Source of the DNA: Alkalicaulis satelles
GTDB lineage: Bacteria > Pseudomonadota > Alphaproteobacteria > Caulobacterales > Maricaulaceae
Reading direction: 5' to 3'
Length of the DNA stretch: 64,000 nt
Assembly: GCF_008630495.1 (NCBI RefSeq)
Contig: NZ_VWOJ01000001.1
Span: forward strand, 620,001 to 684,000
How positions within the stretch are numbered: the first letter of the stretch is position 1; every line of letters begins with the position of its first letter. This document shows, piece by piece, positions 1-8,950 of this stretch. The position numbers were made by a program, and so were the translations under genes. The notes under the pieces were generated by a model, which was not told the DNA's origin, searched no databases, and worked only from the letters and a program-made list of their open reading frames with translations.

Positions 1-939
1 CGTGCGCTGAGCCACGCTGGCGCGCCCGTCCGCTTCCTGAACCACAAACAGGGTGACGCGATCGCCAGTGCGGGTGATGGCGGTTTCGGGCGCAGCCAGG
101 CGCTCGCGCACATCGCGGCGCAGCTGCACCGTCATCAGCATGCCGGGCCGCAAACGATTGTCGGCATTATCGATGCTGGCGCGCACCGTCACGGTGCGCA
201 CCACCGGATCGACCCGGCTGCTGATATGTTCGATACGCCCGGCAAAGACCTCGCTGGAGAAGGCGGCGGTGCGCGCATGCACCTCCATGCCCGCTTCGAT
301 CACGGACAGGAAACGCTCGGGCAGGGTGAAATCCAGCTTGATGATGCTGACATCGTCCAGCTGGGCCACCACATCGCCCGGACGCACCAGCTGGCCCAGG
401 CTGACATTGCGCAAGCCCACCACGCCGTCGAAGGGCGCGCGGATGATGCGCTCGGCCACGCGCGCTTCCAGAGCCGTGACGCGGGCGCGGGCGCGTTCGG
501 TGGAGGAGGTCAGTTCGTCAAGCCGGGCGCGCGACGCGATGCCCCGCTCGGCCAGCTCCCGGGTGCGCTCCAGCTCGCGATTGGCTTCACGCAGGGCCGC
601 GCGCGCTTCGGTCAGGTCCGCTGCCGCTTCAGCGTCAGCCAGTTCAACCAGAATGGAGCCCGCGCGCATCTGGTCGCCCGATTCAAACGCGATGCGGGAG
701 ATGCGGTCGGAAACCGTAGCGGTCACGACCACCGATTCATTCGCATTGGCGGTGCCCAGCGCCTCGACCACCTCGGCGAATTCACGCGGCTCGGCGGCCG
801 TCACGGCGACCGGCATGGCCCGGCCCGGCGACATGGCTTCTGGTCCCGCGCTGCCTGTGAGCAGCCCACGGGTCAGAACAGCGCCTGCCATCAAGACGAA
901 AACACAGGCGACAACAATCAGAAAGGCGGCGCGCTTCAT
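1..939 (-). CDS. RND efflux periplasmic adaptor (membrane fusion protein), 3' end cut by window
   Basis: The reading frame is open from an ATG at 939 down to base 1, so at least 313 residues are present and the C-terminus lies outside the window. It starts with an uncleaved-anchor or signal segment (MKRAAFLIVVACVFVLMAG), followed by a lipoyl/barrel-sandwich half, a coiled-coil hairpin rich in Ala, Arg and Glu (about residues 105-165), the second lipoyl half (motif RAPFDGVVG) and a beta-barrel domain. This order is that of HlyD/AcrA-type adaptors that join an inner-membrane RND pump to an outer-membrane channel. The pump gene would be expected just beyond base 1. Substrate cannot be told. It is not accompanied by a visible regulator on this side. 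Confidence 0.88.
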   Translation of the reverse strand, partial: MKRAAFLIVVACVFVLMAGAVLTRGLLTGSAGPEAMSPGRAMPVAVTAAEPREFAEVVEALGTANANESVVVTATVSDRISRIAFESGDQMRAGSILVELADAEAAADLTEARAALREANRELERTRELAERGIASRARLDELTSSTERARARVTALEARVAERIIRAPFDGVVGLRNVSLGQLVRPGDVVAQLDDVSIIKLDFTLPERFLSVIEAGMEVHARTAAFSSEVFAGRIEHISSRVDPVVRTVTVRASIDNADNRLRPGMLMTVQLRRDVRERLAAPETAITRTGDRVTLFVVQEADGRASVAQRT

Positions 940-1026
940 GGCGGACTCCAAGCGGGATGCGAGGGGATATGCGCCGTATTGCGATAAAATCAAAGCGGCT
1001 GGCGGTCACAAATTGGTTAGCCGGGC

Positions 1027-1791
1027 TCAGAACCTGCGCCACAAGGACAAAAAAGCGCTGCGCTCCATGCCTGTATTCTGGCGGCTTACCGTGCCCAGAA
1101 CGCCGATCTGCATGCGCGTGCGGCTGCTCAGCGGCCAGATGGCGGAGACTTGCATGCGGTGGCAGGCATAAGCTCTCTGATGCGCCGGCCCGCCCGTCGA
1201 CCAGACCGAAAAACTCTGGCCCATCACCCGCAATCCCCGCCAGATATGGGTGCCCGCCGTCAGGTCGAAGCGCAGTTCGTCCGCCGTGCCGCCGGGCCGG
1301 CGCCGCCAGGCGGCCTGGGCGTCGATAAAAGTGCTGCGCCCGATGGAGCGCCCGCCCAGCACACGCAGTTCAAGATCGCCGCCCCCCTCGCCCAGCGCGG
1401 CGTTGAAGCGGTTCTCGCCCGGCGTGCGCACGCTGGCGGAGAATTGCGTTGAGGCCGCCCAGGGTCCCTGGCGGTAAAGCCGCAGGCGCACGCCGCCCTC
1501 AACCCCGCCAATGCCCTGCCAGGGCTCAAGATAGGAGCGGTCGATCGATTGCACGGCGGCCCGGCCCACAAGGGTTATATGATCGCGCCAGCCATATTCG
1601 GCATAGACCGCGCCCTCGGTCTTGGATTGCACGACGCCGCCCGGCCCGCCGTCCAGACGTTGCCAGGTCTGGGTGGATATCAGAAGCGTTTCGCCGCGCG
1701 CACGGGTCCAAGCGCTTGCCTCGGCTGGCGCGGCTGCGCCCGCTGAAGCCAGACCCGCCAGACCGGCCATGACGCCCGCCCATCGCGCCAT
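1027..1791 (-). CDS. Probable outer-membrane beta-barrel protein, function unknown
   Basis: 254 residues with an N-terminal signal peptide (cleavage likely after the PAEASA region, near residue 27). The rest alternates short polar/aromatic strands (for example LLISTQTWQRL, AVYAEYGWRD, LRFDLTAGTHIW) and ends in Phe (LWRRF), as expected for a small outer-membrane barrel recognised by BAM. No enzyme motif is visible. It is transcribed toward the efflux adaptor gene 88 bp downstream, so the two could share a transcript, but a functional link is only inference. Codon use matches the surroundings. Confidence 0.6.
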   Translation of the reverse strand: MARWAGVMAGLAGLASAGAAAPAEASAWTRARGETLLISTQTWQRLDGGPGGVVQSKTEGAVYAEYGWRDHITLVGRAAVQSIDRSYLEPWQGIGGVEGGVRLRLYRQGPWAASTQFSASVRTPGENRFNAALGEGGGDLELRVLGGRSIGRSTFIDAQAAWRRRPGGTADELRFDLTAGTHIWRGLRVMGQSFSVWSTGGPAHQRAYACHRMQVSAIWPLSSRTRMQIGVLGTVSRQNTGMERSAFLSLWRRF

Positions 1792-1873
1792 GTGCGCGCC
1801 TCCGCGTTCCCGGAGCGCGCATTAAGGACTCGCCAGAGGAGAGAAGTCCAGACCGTTTTCGCCTCAGGCGCGA

Positions 1874-2638
1874 TCAGACATCATAGCCGGGGCATTGCCG
1901 GTCGACGCGCGAGCGGATGGCGGCCCAGCCGATTTCCTTGAAGAATTCATTGGTGAAGGCCTGCTCGCCCTGGCCGTAGACCCGGTCCTGCATGGCCTTG
2001 TCCCATTCCACCAGCTCGGCGCCCTGGGCCATGACCTGCATCTTGCAGGCGCGCTCGAGCATGTACATGCGCACGTAGCAGGAGAAGGGATGATCCCCGC
2101 AGGTCAGGGTGCCGTGATTATTCAGGATCATCAGATTGTGCGCGCCGAGATCGGCGACCAGGCGCTCTTTCTCGTCCTCTTCCAGCGCGATGCCTTCATA
2201 GCCGTGATAGACCACATCCTTCATCACCGTCATGGCGCTCTGGGAGATGGGCAGCAGGCCGCGCTTCTGGGCCGAGACCGCCACACCCTGATCGGTGTGC
2301 AGGTGCATGATCACCTTCACATCGGGCCGGGCGTGATGAATGGCAGAGTGGATGGTGAAGCCGGCCGGATTGATGCCGTACTGGCTGGGCGGCAGCACAT
2401 TGCCCTCGATATCCACCTTGACCAGGTTGGAGGCGGTCACATCCTCGAACAAAAGCCCGAACGGGTTGAGCAGGAAATGCTCGTCCGGCCCCGGCACGCG
2501 CATGGAGATGTGGGTGAAGAACAGATCATCCCAGCCATGCATGAAAATCAGCCGGTAGAGCGCGGCAAGGTCGCAGCGCGCCTTCCACTCTTCGGCCGAG
2601 ACCTGATCCTTCACCGAAACACTGGCCTGATCGTCCAT
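1874..2638 (-). CDS. Class II aldolase/adducin family protein
   Basis: 254 residues matching the class II aldolase/adducin fold. Zinc-ligand type histidines are seen in MHLHTDQG (residues 111-118) and NNHGT (173-177), with an acidic DE pair near residue 52. Members include L-fuculose-1-phosphate aldolase and ribulose-5-phosphate epimerase, but the long type without a kinase-like partner is often of unknown substrate in alphaproteobacteria. The start follows a CTC-rich region with GGAGAGG 5-6 bp upstream on the minus strand (GAGAGGCAATCATG), which supports the ATG at 2638. Neighbours give no pathway, so I do not assign a reaction. Confidence 0.85.
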   Translation of the reverse strand: MDDQASVSVKDQVSAEEWKARCDLAALYRLIFMHGWDDLFFTHISMRVPGPDEHFLLNPFGLLFEDVTASNLVKVDIEGNVLPPSQYGINPAGFTIHSAIHHARPDVKVIMHLHTDQGVAVSAQKRGLLPISQSAMTVMKDVVYHGYEGIALEEDEKERLVADLGAHNLMILNNHGTLTCGDHPFSCYVRMYMLERACKMQVMAQGAELVEWDKAMQDRVYGQGEQAFTNEFFKEIGWAAIRSRVDRQCPGYDV

Positions 2639-2741
2639 GATTGCCTCTCCCGTTTCGTACGGTGCCTTGGGGCACGCTATTGGCTGAGCGTTGTATCAAG
2701 GATCGCGCCCCGACGCCTCCGCGTCAAATCAACTCGGGATG

Positions 2742-3362
2742 TTATCGATCCAGCGCGCCCTTGCCCGCGAGGATTTTCGGACGGAATTTCTCGATGCGGG
2801 CAAAGCGGGTCGCAGACGCCTTCGCCGAGCCGATATTGATCACATAGCTCTTCTGGCGCCCCGGCGTGAGCTGGTGGAAGGCTTCGGCGAGCTCAGGGTC
2901 GTGGTCCAGCGCTTCGGCCAGCTCGTCTGGCAGTTCAAGCGCGTGGTCTTCCTTGGGCGGTTTGACCCCAGCCTCGGCATAGCCCATCGCTTCAGCCAGA
3001 TAGGACCGGATGACCGGCTGCATCTGCTCAACCTGCGCGTTGTCACGAAAGCGGATCATGTCGTTATGACGGGTGTTCTGCCCTTGCTTCTCCAGCACGC
3101 CCTCGGGATCCTTCATCAGGGCCGCGTTGAAGAAGCTCAGCCGGAAATCACCCCGGAACGCCCCGATAATCGCGATATTGCGGCCCGCATGTATGTAGCA
3201 GGGATGGCCCCATTTTACCGTTTCGGTGAGACCTGCCTCGCGGCACACGCTGCGCAGCGCATCCAGCCCGCCCGCCCATCGCCGTGTCGAGCAATCTGGC
3301 GTCGCAAACCGCTCGCAACGCCCGCATCCTTTGGTGAAATAGTGCTCGATATCGGTGATCAT
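2742..3362 (-). CDS. YdeI/OmpD-associated, DUF1801-type protein
   Basis: 206 residues. The N-terminal half has the DUF1801 pattern (LDALRSVCREAGLTETVKWGHPCY, then a beta-strand core GRNIAIIGAFRGDFRLSFF); the C-terminal half, from about residue 120, has the YdeI-type bacteriocin/OmpD-associated tail (PPKEDHALELPDELAEAL, FHQLTPGRQKSYV). Such two-part proteins are common, cytoplasmic and of unknown biochemical role. It lies 10 bp downstream of egtB on the same strand and is probably co-transcribed. No signal peptide or cysteine cluster beyond CGRC near the N-terminus is evident. Confidence 0.8.
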   Translation of the reverse strand: MITDIEHYFTKGCGRCERFATPDCSTRRWAGGLDALRSVCREAGLTETVKWGHPCYIHAGRNIAIIGAFRGDFRLSFFNAALMKDPEGVLEKQGQNTRHNDMIRFRDNAQVEQMQPVIRSYLAEAMGYAEAGVKPPKEDHALELPDELAEALDHDPELAEAFHQLTPGRQKSYVINIGSAKASATRFARIEKFRPKILAGKGALDR

Positions 3363-3372
3363 GGCGAAGTGC

Positions 3373-4656
3373 CTAACTGTCCCTCGCCAGGCGCAAGCCG
3401 GTCATCTGCCACTGTGCGGCGGGCGGGAAGAAATTGCGGTAGCTGGCGCGCACATGCTCCGGCGGGGTCAAGGCCGAGCCGCCCTTGAGCACGAACTGCC
3501 CGCACATGAACTTGCCATTATACTCGCCGATAGCGCCCTGCGGCGCGCGGTAGCCGGGATAGGCGCCATAGGCTGAACGCGTCCATTGCCATACCTCGCC
3601 GAACATCCCGGCCTGGCCTTGAACGGCGGGGTGCAGCCAGCCATCGGGATCCATCCAGCGCGCATCGTCCCGGCCGTCATGGCGGGCGGCGTGCTCCCAT
3701 TCGCGTTCTTCGGGAAGACGGGCGCCGGCCCAGGCGGCGTAAGCGGAAGCCTCGAAATAATCGATATGGCAAACCGGGGCCGATGGATCGAGAGCGCGCT
3801 CGCCATGCAGGGTGAATTCGCGCCAGCCCGCATCCGTCTTGCGCCAGTAGAGCGGCGCCGAGCGCTCTGCCTGTTGCACCAGGGCCCACCCGTCAGCCAG
3901 CCAAAGCCCTGGCTGGCGATAGCCGCCATCTTCGATGAATTCGAGATATTCGCCATTGGTGACCGCTCGTGAAGCGAGCGCAAATGGCGTCAGCACGGCC
4001 TCATGCGCCGGGCCTTCATTGTCAAAGGCGAAGTCCTGGCCGTCATGGCCGAAGGGAAAAACCCCGCCCTCGAACGCCATCCAGTCCAGCGCCGGCGGGC
4101 TGGCCGGGGCGGGCGCAGCGTGTGGAGAGGGATAGGCCGCTTCGGCGAAGGCGCTGCGCGAAAACAGATATTTCAAATCGGTCAGGAATAATTCCTGATG
4201 CTGCTCCTCATGGGCCAGCCCGGTCGCGATCACCCGGCCCAAAGCTTCCAGCTGACGCTCATCGGCCTGGTCAAACCAAGCGCTCACGGCCGCGTCCACA
4301 TGGGCGCGATAGGCCAGCACCGCCTCCAGCCCCGGCCGGGTGATCAGCCCGCGCTCGGGACGCGCCTGCCGCGCGCCTACGGCCTCGTAATAGGAATTGA
4401 ACAGGAAGTTGAAGCGGGCGTCATACGCTTGATAGCCGGGATGATGCGGTTTGAGCAGAAAGGTTTCCCAGAACCAGCTGGTATGGCCCAGATGCCATTT
4501 GCCCGGAGAGGCGTCCTCCATGGCCTGGACGCACAAATCCTCCGCTGACAGGGGCGCGGCCAGGGCCATGATGCGCGCGCGCACCGCTTCGTACCGGGCG
4601 CGCAATGTCTCGCCAGAGCTCTGGGCCATATCCTTCGCCACAGCCGATCTCCCCAT
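3373..4656 (-). CDS. egtB: Ergothioneine biosynthesis sulfoxide synthase EgtB
   Basis: 427 residues with a DinB_2 domain followed by a formylglycine-generating-enzyme-like domain, the EgtB layout. EgtB joins hercynine with gamma-glutamylcysteine or cysteine using non-haem iron and oxygen. Candidate iron ligands are visible: HLGHTSW (His58) and HEEQHQE (His149, His153). The C-terminal domain shows GEVWQWTRSAY and the terminal GLRLAR typical of the family. EgtD, the histidine trimethylase that usually sits beside egtB, is not in this window. Start is uncertain: the ATG at 4656 has no clear ribosome site, while a GTG at 4641 has GGGGAG seven bases before it. It diverges from the DUF2336 gene. 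Confidence 0.9.
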   Translation of the reverse strand: MGRSAVAKDMAQSSGETLRARYEAVRARIMALAAPLSAEDLCVQAMEDASPGKWHLGHTSWFWETFLLKPHHPGYQAYDARFNFLFNSYYEAVGARQARPERGLITRPGLEAVLAYRAHVDAAVSAWFDQADERQLEALGRVIATGLAHEEQHQELFLTDLKYLFSRSAFAEAAYPSPHAAPAPASPPALDWMAFEGGVFPFGHDGQDFAFDNEGPAHEAVLTPFALASRAVTNGEYLEFIEDGGYRQPGLWLADGWALVQQAERSAPLYWRKTDAGWREFTLHGERALDPSAPVCHIDYFEASAYAAWAGARLPEEREWEHAARHDGRDDARWMDPDGWLHPAVQGQAGMFGEVWQWTRSAYGAYPGYRAPQGAIGEYNGKFMCGQFVLKGGSALTPPEHVRASYRNFFPPAAQWQMTGLRLARDS

Positions 4657-4716
4657 TAAGCTAACGCATTCCTAACTTTAGCGCAGGCAGTCTGATCATC
4701 CAGAAACACCTGACGG

Positions 4717-5775
4717 ATGCTCGCCATGGCGCCGACCCCGGGCCGGACATTGACTGCGCACTCGCCTGAAGCGGCGGGCCGCAAGGCTGTGCAGCTCACA
4801 CAGCTGTGCACGATCCGCCCCCTGCCGCCAAGCGTGATCTGCGAGCTGGATCCGGTTTTGACCGAGCTGTTGCAGCGCGCCGAAGCGGGCGTGCGCGCCC
4901 AGGCGGCGGCCCGGCTGGCGCGATGCGACTGGGCGCCGCGCGAGGCGGTGCGCCTGCTGGCTTTCGAACCGCTGGACATCGCCCGGCCGGTGATCGAGCG
5001 CTCCATGGTGCTGGATGAAACCGATCTCATTGCGCTCGCCGATCTCAGCCACGCCCATCGCATGGCGCTGATTGCGCGCATTCATTTGAGCGCGCCCGTC
5101 ACTCTGGCCATGGCCCGCCACCGTGAACGCGACTGCCTGATGGCGCTGGCGAACCATGAAGGCGCACTGATCAGCGAAGCCTCGGCCGGCGATTTCGCCG
5201 CCATCGCCCGCGCCCATGAGAGTTTGCAGGAAGCCCTGGCCGGGCGCGGCGATCTCAGCGAGGGCTTTGTGCGCGCGCTCCACGCCGTCGCCGCCTCGCA
5301 TGTGCGCGCCAGGCTGGCCGGGCAATATCCCGATCTGGCCGATCTGGCCTTCCCGGCTGACAAGGGCGCCGGCTTTGAGATTGATCCTGACGTCGACCGC
5401 CATGCAGAGACCGTGGCCAGCCAGCTGCAGTCGGACCGGGCCCTGTCCACGTCCGATGTCCTGCGCGCCGCGCGCAATGGCCGCGCCGAGATTGCTGACC
5501 ACGCCATTGCGCGCCTGACCGGGATAGAGGCGGCCGACTGGCGACAGGCCCTGCGCCGTTCGCCGCTCCGGGCTTGCCTTCTGGCCGCCAGGGCCATGGC
5601 CATGGCGCCAGGCCAGGCCGCCGATCTCTACAGCGCCATGGCCGCATCGGGACGCGCCCATGCGATGGAGCCCGATTCGCTGACACGCGCGTGCGCCGAC
5701 ATCTACGCCGCCTTCTCGCGCGATGATGCGCGCCGGGCCTTGCACCGGATGGGCGCGGGCGGTTCAATCCACTAG
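4717..5775 (+). CDS. DUF2336 domain protein
   Basis: 352 residues, all-alpha, rich in Ala/Arg, with the repeated helical-hairpin pattern of DUF2336 (motifs LDPVLTELLQRAE, RPVIERSMVLDETDLIAL). DUF2336 proteins are nearly confined to alphaproteobacteria and have no established biochemical activity; the HEAT-like repeats suggest a scaffold. It is followed 24 bp later by nadK in the same direction. A second member of the family lies at 21022-22167. Several in-frame ATGs near the start (4717, 4726) leave the exact N-terminus open, because no strong ribosome site precedes any of them. Confidence 0.75.
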   Translation: MLAMAPTPGRTLTAHSPEAAGRKAVQLTQLCTIRPLPPSVICELDPVLTELLQRAEAGVRAQAAARLARCDWAPREAVRLLAFEPLDIARPVIERSMVLDETDLIALADLSHAHRMALIARIHLSAPVTLAMARHRERDCLMALANHEGALISEASAGDFAAIARAHESLQEALAGRGDLSEGFVRALHAVAASHVRARLAGQYPDLADLAFPADKGAGFEIDPDVDRHAETVASQLQSDRALSTSDVLRAARNGRAEIADHAIARLTGIEAADWRQALRRSPLRACLLAARAMAMAPGQAADLYSAMAASGRAHAMEPDSLTRACADIYAAFSRDDARRALHRMGAGGSIH

Positions 5776-5799
5776 CTCTCGTCTGACATCGGACATTCC

Positions 5800-6561
5800 A
5801 TGCGTTTTGCCTATCACGCCGCCAACCGCGCCGACGCCCAGGCCGCACGCCAGCGCCTGGCTGAACGCTATGGCGAGGTCGCGCTGGAAGAAGCTGACTG
5901 CCTGATCGCTCTGGGCGGGGACGGCGCCATGCTGGATGCGCTGCACGCGGTGATGGGCCGGTCCATCCCTGTCTACGGCATGAATTTCGGGTCGGTCGGC
6001 TTTTTGATGAACGAACCGCGCGAAGACGGCCTGCCCGAGCGCCTGGCCGCAGCCGAGCGCGCGCTGATCCATCCCTTGCGGGCCATTGGCCGCCAGGCCG
6101 ATGGCGGCACGTTCGAGGCGCTCGCCATCAATGAGGTCTCGCTGCTGCGCGAAACCCGCCAGACCGCCAAGATCCGCATCAGCGTGGACGGGCGCGTGCG
6201 TCTCGATGAGCTGGCCGCCGATGGCGTATTGGTGGCCACCCCGGCCGGCTCGACCGCCTATAACCTCTCGGCCCATGGCCCCATCCTGCCGCTGGACGCC
6301 CAGCTGCTGGCGCTGACGCCCATCAGCGCCTTCCGGCCCCGGCGCTGGCGCGGCGCGCTGCTGCGCCATGGCAGCCAGGTGCGCTTTGACATTCTGGACC
6401 CCGAGAAGCGCCCGGTCTCGGTGGTGGCCGACAACAAGGAATTCCGCGACGCGCTCAGCGTCACCGTCAACGAGGCGCGCTCGCTGACGCTGACCTTGCT
6501 GTTCGACGAGGGCATGGCGTTGGGCGAGCGCATCCTGACCGAACAATTTGCATCCGACTGA
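5800..6561 (+). CDS. nadK: NAD kinase
   Basis: 253 residues, the usual short alphaproteobacterial length. It phosphorylates NAD to NADP in the cytosol. The GGDG nucleotide-binding motif is at residues 39-42, the NE motif at 111-112, and the conserved [17 protein letters not shown] block follows near residue 140. It starts 24 bp after the DUF2336 gene and is probably transcribed with it. The ribosome site is weak. Nothing is missing from the family core. Confidence 0.95.
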   Translation: MRFAYHAANRADAQAARQRLAERYGEVALEEADCLIALGGDGAMLDALHAVMGRSIPVYGMNFGSVGFLMNEPREDGLPERLAAAERALIHPLRAIGRQADGGTFEALAINEVSLLRETRQTAKIRISVDGRVRLDELAADGVLVATPAGSTAYNLSAHGPILPLDAQLLALTPISAFRPRRWRGALLRHGSQVRFDILDPEKRPVSVVADNKEFRDALSVTVNEARSLTLTLLFDEGMALGERILTEQFASD

Positions 6562-6566
6562 GCCGC

Positions 6567-6581
6567 TTAGCGCGCCATTAA
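6567..6581 (+). promoter_or_regulatory. CtrA-type box candidate (TTAG-N7-TTAA)
   Basis: TTAGCGCGCCATTAA lies 58 bp before the response-regulator start. It fits TTAA-N7-TTAA, the CtrA full site of Caulobacter-type bacteria, with one mismatch (TTAG). In a GC-rich genome this pattern is uncommon, but a chance match within 64 kb is still plausible, so this is only a candidate. Confidence 0.35.
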
Positions 6582-6638
6582 GCAAATCCGGCCCATGATG
6601 GGCGCGACTTGGTGTCGCGCGTTCAGGGGGCGCATGAC

Positions 6639-7154
6639 ATGACCGCTAGCCACCAGCCTGATTCAAGGCTCGCCAAGCTGCGCATCGCCGTGGTGGATGA
6701 TAACGCCGCCATGCGCGGCATTGTGCGATCGGTGCTATCGGCATTCGGGATTGTGGCGGTTTATGAAGCCGCTGACGGGCCTTCCGCACTGGAGATTTTG
6801 CGTGCCGAACGTATCGATATGCTGATCTGCGATTGGAAAATGAAGCCTGTGGACGGGCTGACCCTGGTGCGCACCCTGCGCGATCCGGACAAAAGCCCCT
6901 GCCCCCTGATCCCCATCATCATGCTCACCGCCTATGCCGAACCCTCAAAGGTCAAGGAAGCGCGAGACGCGGGCGTCACCGAGTTTCTGGTCAAGCCCTT
7001 CGCCGCCGAAGACTTGTACAAACGCATGCAGACTATCGTGAATCGCCCGCGCCCCTTTGTGCGCACCAAAATGTTTTTCGGCCCTGATCGCCGCCGTCTG
7101 GCGACCGGTTATCAGGGGCCGGAGCGGCGTGACGACGCCGCGCCCCTGTCCTGA
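6639..7154 (+). CDS. Single-domain response regulator with FFGPDRR tail
   Basis: 171 residues from the ATG at 6639, which is preceded by AGGGGGCG at a good distance; an upstream TTG at 6609 is a poorer start. The receiver domain shows the acidic pair D20-D21, the phosphoacceptor D65 (in ICDWKMK), T97 and K119 (VKPF). There is no output domain: after the receiver comes a short basic tail with FFGPDRRR and a PERR repeat, seen in many alphaproteobacterial CheY-like proteins. It is followed 31 bp later by an Hpt protein, so the two probably form part of a phosphorelay. The partner kinase is not in the window. Confidence 0.9.
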   Translation: MTASHQPDSRLAKLRIAVVDDNAAMRGIVRSVLSAFGIVAVYEAADGPSALEILRAERIDMLICDWKMKPVDGLTLVRTLRDPDKSPCPLIPIIMLTAYAEPSKVKEARDAGVTEFLVKPFAAEDLYKRMQTIVNRPRPFVRTKMFFGPDRRRLATGYQGPERRDDAAPLS

Positions 7155-7185
7155 CGCCCTGAACCTCTAGCGGAGACGCCACGCC

Positions 7186-7680
7186 ATGGCCCAGCGCGAA
7201 CGCCCGATCGAAATCATCAACCCGCCCAACATGCTCAAAGCGAAGCTGGGCGGTCCCCTGCCTGCGGCCGATGACGCGCTGATGAAACGCGCCGAAGCCG
7301 CGCTCGACGGGCTGCGCCAGAATTTCAATGACTGGCTGGGCGAGGAAGTCACCAAGCTGGAAGGCCTGATGCGTACGGTGAAGACCGAGGGGATGCAGGG
7401 CGAAGCGGGCGAGGCCCTGTTCACCTGCGCTCACGATTTGCGCGGCTTGGGCAGCACGTACGAGTTTCCGATCATCACCCGCCTGGCGGCCTCCCTGTCC
7501 AAACTGATCGAGACGCCTGAACAGCGCGCCAGCGCTCCGCTCGCGCTCATCGACGCCCATGTGGGCGCCATCAGGGCGGCGATCATCCAGAATGTGCGCG
7601 ATGACAAGGACCCTGTCGGCAAGGCGCTGGCCGAGGAACTGGAGGCGCGCGTGGTCGCCCTGGTGGGCGAGCGCAGCTGA
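7186..7680 (+). CDS. Hpt (histidine phosphotransfer) domain protein
   Basis: 164 residues, predicted all-helical. The motif CAHDLRGLGSTYEFP places a histidine (residue 83) in the H-D-L-[RK]-G context of Hpt domains, which shuttle phosphate between response regulators and hybrid kinases. A run of helices follows, with TPEQRAS and a C-terminal helix. It lies 31 bp after the receiver-only regulator and is likely co-transcribed. What it connects to cannot be seen here. The ribosome site is AGCGGAGACG before the ATG. Confidence 0.75.
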   Translation: MAQRERPIEIINPPNMLKAKLGGPLPAADDALMKRAEAALDGLRQNFNDWLGEEVTKLEGLMRTVKTEGMQGEAGEALFTCAHDLRGLGSTYEFPIITRLAASLSKLIETPEQRASAPLALIDAHVGAIRAAIIQNVRDDKDPVGKALAEELEARVVALVGERS

Positions 7681-7690
7681 TCGCGCCGCT

Positions 7691-8950
7691 TCACGGCGCG
7701 CGGCCTTGCATGGCCGACAGCACCTCCAGCGCCCTGTTGAGGGCGATGTCTTCGCCCTGCCCGTCCAGCGTTTCAGACGTGTCCAGCTGTATTGAGGGCG
7801 CATAGGCCTCGCGCGGCGCGCCATCAACATGGCTCAGGCGCTCGGCCGGCAGTTTCACGGCCCAGCCCGTATGCGGCAGGACGAAGTCGTACACAGCCCC
7901 CCTCAGACCCGCCATGCGCGACCCCATGACTGGCGCGCCCGCCGCATGGTCGAACCCGATCGCGATCCCCTCCCCCATGGACCCGGTCCAGCGGCCCACG
8001 AGCACCACAACCGGCACATGAGCGAGGGCCGGAGCGCGCGGAGCGGCCTCTTCCACCCAGAGGCGGACAATGCCGGTCTCGCGCGCCTCGCGAACCAGTT
8101 CATGGCGCTGATAGGGCCGCGTTTCTGACAGGAACCGGCCCAGCAAGGCGCGGGCGTTAAGACTATTGCCGCCCCCGGGCGTGTCGCGCAGGTCAAGGAT
8201 CACGCCCGCCGCATCGGCGTGTTCAAGCGCGTCATCAATGTGTCCGGCAAGGCCATCCGCGCCCAGTGAGTCATTGAACCGGAGCACCAGCGCCCCCGTC
8301 CCGGCCCGCCATGCGTCTATCGGTTCGCGTCCTTGCGGCGCGCTGAAAGGCGCCAGCTCCACACTGGCCTGTACGCCGTGAGCATCCAGGATGACCAGCT
8401 GGCGCGGGCGGTCGCGCCGCCCGGCCGCCAGCACCCGGGCTGCAAAGCCTCTGTCCTGGGATGTGGCATACGGCCCGCCGCAAAGCCGCCCTATGGCGTC
8501 TTCTGCCGGCAGGCCTTCAATCTCCAGCAATTCGGAGCCCGGCTGCACGCCTGCTGCTGCTGCGGGCGAGCCGCGCCGGACATCGGTGATGACCAGGCGC
8601 CCGTCAATGTCCTCGACCCACAGATCTGCATGGCTGGGCGTCAGGCCATAGGACCGGGCCGCGTTCACGCCCATGATGGCGTGATGGTCCTTGAGCGCAA
8701 ACAGGGCGCACTCTGCAAAATCCAGCAGCGAAGCGGCGTCTGTGACCTCATCCAGGTTGACGCCCTGCGCCGTCAGCGCCGGGTTGGCCCCCTCAAAGCG
8801 GTCCAGATAGGCGTAATTGTGCGAAATCAGGTCCAGAAGGGCCCGGGCGTCCGTCCGGTAAGGGTTCTCATCGGCGCCGTCAGCTAACGCCGGGGCGAAG
8901 GCAAGACAGAACAGCCCCCAAGCCACAAGCCATGAGACCCCCCTGCTCAC
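7691..8950 (-). CDS. S41 family C-terminal-processing-type peptidase, secreted
   Basis: 419 residues with a signal peptide (cleavage after ALADG near residue 25). A PDZ-like region is seen at about residues 110-155 (LVITDVRRGSPAAAAGVQPGSELL), then the S41 core: DLRDTPGGGNSLNARALLG and GRWTGSMGEGIAIGFD, whose Ser is the expected nucleophile. This places it with tail-specific or tricorn-like periplasmic proteases of unknown substrate. Its start overlaps the clpA stop by 4 bp, so translation may be coupled to clpA, an unusual neighbour for a periplasmic enzyme. The fold call is firm; physiological role is not known. Confidence 0.85.
   Translation of the reverse strand: MSRGVSWLVAWGLFCLAFAPALADGADENPYRTDARALLDLISHNYAYLDRFEGANPALTAQGVNLDEVTDAASLLDFAECALFALKDHHAIMGVNAARSYGLTPSHADLWVEDIDGRLVITDVRRGSPAAAAGVQPGSELLEIEGLPAEDAIGRLCGGPYATSQDRGFAARVLAAGRRDRPRQLVILDAHGVQASVELAPFSAPQGREPIDAWRAGTGALVLRFNDSLGADGLAGHIDDALEHADAAGVILDLRDTPGGGNSLNARALLGRFLSETRPYQRHELVREARETGIVRLWVEEAAPRAPALAHVPVVVLVGRWTGSMGEGIAIGFDHAAGAPVMGSRMAGLRGAVYDFVLPHTGWAVKLPAERLSHVDGAPREAYAPSIQLDTSETLDGQGEDIALNRALEVLSAMQGRAP

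Noticed and set aside
4657-4716. TTAG-N7-TTAG-like words between egtB and DUF2336 genes
   Set aside because: Both halves depart from the CtrA consensus; too weak to list.
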